Origin: FEN-1297 sp964618785
Lineage (GTDB): Bacteria; Bacteroidota; Ignavibacteria; Ignavibacteriales; Ignavibacteriaceae
Direction of reading: 5' to 3'
Length of the DNA stretch: 20,777 nt
Assembly (NCBI GenBank): GCA_964618785.1
Contig: CAZUCY010000059.1
Location: 1 to 20,777 of the forward strand
The notes beneath the pieces are model-generated. The model did not search any database, was not told the origin of the DNA, and saw nothing but the letters and a program-made list of their open reading frames with translations. A program made the position numbers and the translations under genes. This document shows positions 15,971 through 20,777 of the stretch, one piece after another. Positions within the stretch are counted from its first letter, which is position 1. Each line of letters starts with the position of its first letter.

Positions 15971-17161
15971 ATGTCGGAACAAATTATAAAACAAAAAATT
16001 GAACAGGCAAGCCAAGTACTGGATGAAAAGAATATCGACTTATGGTTAACGTTTGTCAGGGAAACAGGGAGCATAAAAGATCCAGCAATGGAAATGATTT
16101 CCGGAGTGGAATGCACATGGCAGTCTGCATTAATGATAGGCAGGGATGGAGATTCGACTGCAATTGTAGGTGAATATGATGTAGAAAACTTCCGGAGATT
16201 TACTCCTTATAAAAATGTGATTGGCTATGTAAAATCAATCAGAGAACCTTTAGCAGAATATTTAAGATATAGAAATCCGAAAAAGATAGCTATTAATTTT
16301 TCAAAAAATTCCAACCTAGCCGATGGATTGACACATGGTATGTATTTAATTCTTTCTGATCATTTAATGGAAACTAAATTTTCGAAAATACTTGTCTCCT
16401 CGGAAGAAGTAATTTCAGCCTTACGCGGACGAAAATCCAAAGCTGAATTAGAGATTATGAAATACGCCGTTGATGAGACCTTAAAGATTTTTGACAAAAT
16501 GAAAAGCTATATTATACCGAATAAAAGTGAACTTGAAATAGCTGAATCTATAAAAAAATTGACAAAAAAACTTGGTTACGGACTTTCATGGGAAGAAGAT
16601 TACTGTCCGGCAATTTTTACCGGACCTGAAGCAAAAAGCGCGCATGCAGCTCCCTCAAAAAGGAAAGTCAAAAGAGGACATCTTGTTAACGCCGATTTTG
16701 GAATACGTTATAAAGGATATTGTTCCGATCTTCAAAGGACATGGTATGTATTAAAAAACAATGAAACGAAAGCGCCGGTGGAAGTACAAAGAGGCTTTGA
16801 CGTAATAATAAAATCAATTCAAAAGGTTGCAGATAAATTAAAACCCGGTGTAACCGGTTTGGAAATGGATACTATTGCCAGAGATTATATTACTTCAAGA
16901 GGGTATGAAGAATTTCCTCACGGGCTCGGACACCAGGTTGGCAAAGCTGCGCATGATGGCGGAGGAGGCTTATTTCCTCAATGGGAAAAATATGGCGACC
17001 TGCCTTTTTTAAAGATTGAAGAATCGCAAGTCTATACTATTGAACCAAGACTTTACGTGGAAGGTTATGGAACTGCTACAATTGAGGAAGAAGTTGTCGT
17101 AACAAAAACTGGATGCGAATTTTTATCCAAGCCGCAAAAAGAATTGATATTAATCTCTTAA
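15971..17161 (+). CDS. M24 family metallopeptidase (Xaa-Pro aminopeptidase-like)
   Basis: This 396-residue cytosolic protein has the two-domain layout of creatinase/prolidase relatives. The N-terminal domain covers about residues 1-155 and the pita-bread catalytic domain about 160-390. The five metal ligands can be placed: Asp242 (NADFG), Asp253 (CSDLQRTW), His321 (HGLGHQVG), Glu358 (YTIEPRLY) and Glu372 (ATIEEEVVV). His317 and His225 (SAHAAPS) are in the places of the substrate-binding histidines. Such enzymes remove the N-terminal residue before proline or split X-Pro dipeptides; the exact specificity cannot be read here. There is no signal peptide. The ATG follows a long T-run and a weak CGAGA. 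It converges with aat, 38 bases between stops. Confidence 0.93.
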   Translation: MSEQIIKQKIEQASQVLDEKNIDLWLTFVRETGSIKDPAMEMISGVECTWQSALMIGRDGDSTAIVGEYDVENFRRFTPYKNVIGYVKSIREPLAEYLRYRNPKKIAINFSKNSNLADGLTHGMYLILSDHLMETKFSKILVSSEEVISALRGRKSKAELEIMKYAVDETLKIFDKMKSYIIPNKSELEIAESIKKLTKKLGYGLSWEEDYCPAIFTGPEAKSAHAAPSKRKVKRGHLVNADFGIRYKGYCSDLQRTWYVLKNNETKAPVEVQRGFDVIIKSIQKVADKLKPGVTGLEMDTIARDYITSRGYEEFPHGLGHQVGKAAHDGGGGLFPQWEKYGDLPFLKIEESQVYTIEPRLYVEGYGTATIEEEVVVTKTGCEFLSKPQKELILIS

Positions 17162-17199
17162 AATTAGCCGAAAGAAAGAAATAAGAACAAAATAAACGT

Positions 17200-17802
17200 T
17201 CAAAATTCACAATCACTTGCATTAGCCTCAATAAGAAGCCGGCTATACTCATCAAAAGTAATTTCTTTAGCCCCAAACATCTTCAAGTGTTCTGTCATAT
17301 ACTGAACATCTAAAAGAACAAACTTTCTTCCATTAAGATGCTCAATTAAGTTCATCAAAGCAAACTTGGAAGCCTGCGATACGCGGGAAAACATAGACTC
17401 ACCGAAAAAGGATCCTTTATAAGTTATCCCGTAAAGCCCGCCGACTAAGTTATCATTCTGCAATACTTCCACAGTATGCACATGACCAATTTTTTCCAAA
17501 CGTAAATAAGCTTCAATCAACTCTCCGGAAATCCATGTTTTGTCTCTTTCGGCACAACCCCTCACAACTGATAAAAAATCCAAATCGAATTTAACTTCAA
17601 AATTCAATTTAGGAATTTCCTTTTTTAAAGAACGCGGAAAATTGAAACCATCCAATGGTATTATAGTACGTATGGAAGGCATATACCAGTTTATCTCGCC
17701 GGTTGATTCATCTGCCATTGGAAAGGCACCACCAGCATATAACCTAAGCATACTTGCAGGTTCTAATAATTCCTTCGGGTCAAATTTATGCTGTTCATTC
17801 AT
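17200..17802 (-). CDS. aat: Leucyl/phenylalanyl-tRNA--protein transferase
   Basis: Aat transfers Leu or Phe from aminoacyl-tRNA to proteins with N-terminal Arg or Lys, marking them for the ClpS/ClpAP N-end-rule pathway. The family signature is clear along the length: YAGGAFPMAD near the start, INWYMP, RTIIPLDGFNFPRSL, TWISGELIEAYLRLEKIGHVHTVE, then LVGGLYG, FFGESMFSR and ASKFALMNL, and DVQYMTEHLKMFGA near the end. I place the start at ATG 17802 (200 residues). A TTG six codons upstream (17820) is open but less likely. It sits ~80 bases downstream of the DUF2721 gene on the same strand and may share its transcript. Confidence 0.95.
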   Translation of the reverse strand: MNEQHKFDPKELLEPASMLRLYAGGAFPMADESTGEINWYMPSIRTIIPLDGFNFPRSLKKEIPKLNFEVKFDLDFLSVVRGCAERDKTWISGELIEAYLRLEKIGHVHTVEVLQNDNLVGGLYGITYKGSFFGESMFSRVSQASKFALMNLIEHLNGRKFVLLDVQYMTEHLKMFGAKEITFDEYSRLLIEANASDCEF

Positions 17803-17879
17803 TTGAAAATAGCCGATCAAGAATTTGATTTCGGCTTATTAGATACCTTATCAAAATATCTATCAATTATTTATTGTAA

Positions 17880-18359
17880 TTATTCGTCTGCTTTCACTTC
17901 AAAACGAATTATTTCATATCCTTTTATCGATTCATAAGCAGAAAATACGACACCGGCTAATACATTCAACATCCCCGCGAGGAAAAGGAATGTAACGACA
18001 TAATTTAAATTTTCATTAGCGAATAGGTATTCCAGTCCGATAAAAAGTGATGTGAGAACAAAAAAACCTACGGCAATAGCATTTGCTACTACTGAATTCC
18101 GAACCAGTTTAACTCTATAGCCTAAAGCAGAAAGTTGCCGAGCAAGGCTGTGTAATCTTATGTTTTCCTCATAAGTAAATTCTTTTTCACCGGCTTTCAG
18201 AATCAATCTTCTTTTTTCTTCATTCAGTAACCTTATACGGTTTACCACAAGCGAATATTTATTATTCATTCCAAGAATTAGCAATCCACAAGCCGAGATC
18301 ATAATGCCCGGGGCAAGCATTAATTGGATAACCTGTACGATTGAAATATGATTTCCCAT
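17880..18359 (-). CDS. DUF2721 family membrane protein
   Basis: This 159-residue protein has an N-terminal membrane helix (about residues 10-30). A charged cytoplasmic stretch follows (RIRLLNEEKRRLILKAGEKEF, about 41-61), leading into a helix with LHSLARQLSALGYRVKLVRN (69-88). Two more membrane helices lie at about 90-112 and 118-142. The N-terminal helix followed by NR-I-R-L matches the DUF2721 pattern. The function of that family is not established. It lies between an MlaF-like ATPase gene (218-base gap) and aat, all on the minus strand. No clear Shine-Dalgarno precedes it. Confidence 0.75.
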   Translation of the reverse strand: MGNHISIVQVIQLMLAPGIMISACGLLILGMNNKYSLVVNRIRLLNEEKRRLILKAGEKEFTYEENIRLHSLARQLSALGYRVKLVRNSVVANAIAVGFFVLTSLFIGLEYLFANENLNYVVTFLFLAGMLNVLAGVVFSAYESIKGYEIIRFEVKADE

Positions 18360-18577
18360 TTTTAAACTTTTTATAAAACAAAGAAATTATTTATACATTA
18401 AATTTAATTTATAAATTAACTATTCACTAATCAAATACGGAACCCTGATAATAGTTGTATATTTTAGCGATTGAAAAGTGGTTCTGTATGATAATTATTT
18501 AAGATAGATTTTTTTAAGTATTGAAGGAGAAGTTGTATAATGTACAATTATAGCTATAAGTTTCCGATAAATATTTA

Positions 18578-19360
18578 TTATATACCTTTTTCCAAGTCTG
18601 TTTCGCTTACCTTCTTTTTGAACCAATGCGATATATCTGTTCTTTTAATAAAATCAATAACCACCGAATCATTTGATTCTAGCAATTCTTTCGGGGAGCC
18701 AATAAAATGAATAATTCCTTCGTTAAGCATAGCGACTCTATCTGCTATATTTTTTACGCTATACATATCATGCGTAACTATAACAGAAGTAACTTTTATT
18801 TTTTCACTTAATTCTTTTATCAGGTTGTCAATTGAATCCGACATTATAGGATCCAAGCCTGTAGTGGGCTCATCATAAAGTATATAAGTAGGATTAGTTA
18901 CAAGCGCTCTTGCAAGACCTACGCGTTTTTTCATACCGCCGGAAAGCTCAGATGGTTTTAAATTTTCTGTATCGGGTAGACCAACAAGTTCAAGTTTTTC
19001 CGAAATTGTGACCGCTATTTCCGTTTTCGAAAATTCATATTGCGATTCGACAAGCGGCAGGGCGACATTTTCTCCAACGGTCATTGAATCAAAGAGAGCG
19101 GCACCCTGAAATAGAAATCCAAAATGTTTTCTTAGTTCATACAATTTTTTAATCTCTAATTCATCTATCCTTTGACCTTCAACTTTAACATAGCCGGAAT
19201 CAGGATAGAGTAATCCGACAATATGTTTAATAAGAACACTCTTACCGCAACCGCTTTTACCTATAATTGCTATAGTCTCTCCCTTGTTTATTTGAAGATT
19301 AACACCGTTTAAAACTTTGTTATCTCCAAATCTTTTATAGAGATTATTTATTTCGATCAT
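18578..19360 (-). CDS. mlaF: ABC transporter ATP-binding protein, MlaF/Ttg2A-like
   Basis: This 260-residue single ATPase domain is of the type that powers phospholipid transport between envelope membranes. Motifs in order are Walker A GKSGCGKS (34-41), Q-loop Gln85 (FLFQGAALFDSMTVGENV, typical of MlaF), and signature LSGGM (139-143, with the KKRVGLARAL that follows in this subfamily). Walker B is ILYDEPTTGLDP (Asp163, Glu164) and the switch is His197. MlaF normally sits next to its permease MlaE and substrate-binding MlaD. Here the upstream neighbour is a divergent sppA-like gene and the downstream one is DUF2721, so the partners must be encoded elsewhere. The ~18-residue tail after residue 240 may contact another subunit. 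Confidence 0.88.
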   Translation of the reverse strand: MIEINNLYKRFGDNKVLNGVNLQINKGETIAIIGKSGCGKSVLIKHIVGLLYPDSGYVKVEGQRIDELEIKKLYELRKHFGFLFQGAALFDSMTVGENVALPLVESQYEFSKTEIAVTISEKLELVGLPDTENLKPSELSGGMKKRVGLARALVTNPTYILYDEPTTGLDPIMSDSIDNLIKELSEKIKVTSVIVTHDMYSVKNIADRVAMLNEGIIHFIGSPKELLESNDSVVIDFIKRTDISHWFKKKVSETDLEKGI

Positions 19361-19414
19361 ATTATAAGTTATAATTACATAAATTCTTTGTTCTAAAATA
19401 GTTAAAAATATTAT

Positions 19415-19458
19415 AGGAAACTGATTAACCTGTCTGGCGGATGAACGGTTAATTTCCT
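19415..19458. repeat. Two-tier inverted repeat in the mlaF/sppA divergent region
   Basis: ATTAACC (19424-19430) pairs with GGTTAAT (19447-19453). Outside it AGGAA (19415-19419) pairs with TTCCT (19454-19458), leaving a 4-base bulge on the left side. The GC-rich loop TGTCTGGCGGATGAAC stands out in AT-rich DNA. It lies 28 bases before the SppA start and 55 bases from the MlaF start, so it could be a shared operator or a REP-like element. Confidence 0.45.
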
Positions 19459-19485
19459 ACATTTATTTAAAAAATTAGATTTTTT

Positions 19486-20777
19486 ATGAAACTGTCTCAA
19501 TTCACAATAATTTCATTTATAATATATTCTGTTTTGCTTCATGCTCAAATAGGTGTAATGAATTATTATACCATAAACCAATATGGGTTAACTTCGCCCG
19601 GGGCTATGAAATACGGTTTATACGGTTATGATAACCCTGCAATGCTTTCTACACAAAGCGGACCCGATATATTTTTTACTTGGTCTAATAAAATAGGTAT
19701 ATTAAATAACTTTGACAATTGGGGCTTGTTTTCTTCAATTCCCCATTTTGGATTTGCAGTTGTTAATTCAAGACTTTACGGCGCTTCTTTGAATAATTAT
19801 AAAATTTCCGGATCACTTGGCGATGATGCATTCAGTTATGGTTTAAGTTACTCATGGAATTCAGGAAATGAAGGAGCGTTTAATGCTTCAAACTTATATA
19901 CAATCGGTGCGCTGATCAGACCAAATGAATATCTTTCACTGGGCTTAATTGGCAATCTCCCAACTTCCGGAAGGAGTGAGGGAGTAATAGATCTTGCAGT
20001 TCGTCCTTTAGGAGATGAATTTATTTCGGTATTCGGAGATTATTCTATTAAAAAGGATAGATACCCCGGTGAAATTGAATGGAGTACAGGCGCCGCTTTT
20101 GAAGCTTTACCAGGTATAAGATTAATTGGCAGATATTTTAATAATAAATTATTTTCCGCCGGAGTTGACTTAAGCTTTGGAAACTTCGGCATTTCTTCCG
20201 GTACTCATTTTGATGATGGAGGGAAGAAAAGTTTTAATACTTATGGCATAAGAATAGGTTCTTACGATAGAAATACTATTCGTAATTTTAATTCCCAAGA
20301 AGATTATCTAAAAATAAACCTGAACGGACCATTAGAATATCAAAGGTATAAGTTTTTTGATAATTCAAATACACTGTTGAATACTATTCAGGAAATCAAA
20401 GCAGCTATAGAAGATAAGACAATTGCAGGTATTGCAATCAATACTTCCGGAATGTTAATAAACAAGGAGAAACTTTGGGAATTGCGAGAAGAATTAAAAC
20501 AATTCAAAGCGGCTGGGAAGCATGTTGTTATATATATAGATAAACCGGAAATACAAGCGTATGACCTCGCTTCAATTGCCGATAAAATAATCATGGACCC
20601 ACAGGGCATGGTAATACTGGAAGGATTCTTAGCCGGAAGACAATATTACAAAGATGCACTGGAAAAACTTGGTATAGGATTTACAGAATGGAGATATTAT
20701 AAATACAAATCCTTTAATGAAACATACTCCAGGGATAACATGAGCGAAGCAGACAGCGCTCAATTACAGGATTTGAT
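19486..20777 (+). CDS. sppA: Signal peptide peptidase A-like S49 protease with N-terminal outer-membrane-barrel-like domain, partial
   Basis: The frame is open from ATG 19486 to the window end (430 residues seen; C-terminus missing). Residues 1-20 form a signal peptide (hydrophobic 6-18, cleavage likely at LHA-Q). Residues about 24-275 are rich in Gly, Tyr, Phe and alternating strands. They contain YDNPAML, the NPA motif seen near the start of FadL/PorV-type outer-membrane barrels. From about 276 the protein becomes an S49 peptidase of the 67-kDa SppA type: GIAIN, YDLASIADKIIMDPQG, EGFLAGRQYYKDALEKLG, then YKSFNETYSRDNMSEAD with Lys408 aligned to the catalytic lysine of E. coli SppA. The serine lies in the second repeat, beyond the edge. 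The barrel-like extension is unusual compared with E. coli SppA, which is an inner-membrane enzyme, and suggests outer-membrane location. Confidence 0.85.
   Translation, partial: MKLSQFTIISFIIYSVLLHAQIGVMNYYTINQYGLTSPGAMKYGLYGYDNPAMLSTQSGPDIFFTWSNKIGILNNFDNWGLFSSIPHFGFAVVNSRLYGASLNNYKISGSLGDDAFSYGLSYSWNSGNEGAFNASNLYTIGALIRPNEYLSLGLIGNLPTSGRSEGVIDLAVRPLGDEFISVFGDYSIKKDRYPGEIEWSTGAAFEALPGIRLIGRYFNNKLFSAGVDLSFGNFGISSGTHFDDGGKKSFNTYGIRIGSYDRNTIRNFNSQEDYLKINLNGPLEYQRYKFFDNSNTLLNTIQEIKAAIEDKTIAGIAINTSGMLINKEKLWELREELKQFKAAGKHVVIYIDKPEIQAYDLASIADKIIMDPQGMVILEGFLAGRQYYKDALEKLGIGFTEWRYYKYKSFNETYSRDNMSEADSAQLQDL

Noticed and set aside
18540..18710. Plus-strand ORF of 56 codons with a good AAGGAG site before its ATG
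   Set aside because: More than half lies antisense to the conserved end of the MlaF-like gene, the peptide has low-complexity composition, and there is no supporting family resemblance.
20388..20609. Minus-strand ORF of 73 codons near the right edge
   Set aside because: It lies entirely antisense to the conserved S49 peptidase region and is a shadow of that frame.

Overview
The window is AT-rich and bacterial, and gene content suggests the Bacteroidota/Ignavibacteriota (Chlorobi-like) side of the tree. Clues are the Bacteroidota-type glutamate dehydrogenases, a large receiver/ATP-grasp protein of the kind seen in that group, a PorV/FadL-like barrel fused to SppA, DUF2721, and mostly weak or absent Shine-Dalgarno sequences with AT-rich leaders. 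This placement comes from reading the sequence, not from a database search.

Layout. 1-1654 (minus): a membrane-anchored octaheme c-type cytochrome resembling the hydroxylamine-oxidoreductase family, translationally coupled (TAATG) to a multi-pass membrane protein cut by the window edge. 2055-2930 (plus): purU, formyltetrahydrofolate deformylase. 2935-3970 (minus): a copper-delivery pair, Sco/SenC lipoprotein and PCu(A)C chaperone, overlapping by 8 bases. 4295-5878 (plus): a decayed stretch with a lipoprotein gene broken by one frameshift and an N-terminally truncated, frameshifted MFS transporter. Two of the breaks look like loss of a single T from a T-run.

5904-15387 (minus) is the centre of interest: two consecutive copies of a two-gene cassette, each with a glutamate dehydrogenase upstream and a ~1000-residue protein downstream. 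In transcription order: GDH-B, REC-REC-ATPgrasp-B, GDH-A, REC-REC-ATPgrasp-A. The large protein has a degenerate receiver, a complete receiver with phospho-acceptor Asp, a PEP-synthase/PPDK-type ATP-grasp domain, and a C-terminal region that replaces the usual phosphohistidine and PEP-binding domains. The two GDHs are nearly identical in the glutamate-binding half but differ at the residues that set NAD versus NADP specificity (Phe/Ser238, Pro/Ser262, Asp/Asn263). This suggests one catabolic NAD enzyme and one anabolic NADPH enzyme, each paired with its own phosphotransfer or regulatory partner. If the cytochrome makes or consumes ammonia or hydroxylamine, the window may have a nitrogen theme, but that is inference.

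15971-17161 (plus): an M24 Xaa-Pro-type metallopeptidase. 17200-19360 (minus): aat (N-end-rule aminoacyl transferase), a DUF2721 membrane protein, and an MlaF-like ABC ATPase without its usual permease beside it. 19486 to the end (plus): a signal-peptide-peptidase A homologue whose N-terminal ~250 residues look like an outer-membrane barrel; it runs off the window. No rRNA, tRNA, CRISPR array or intact insertion sequence was seen.
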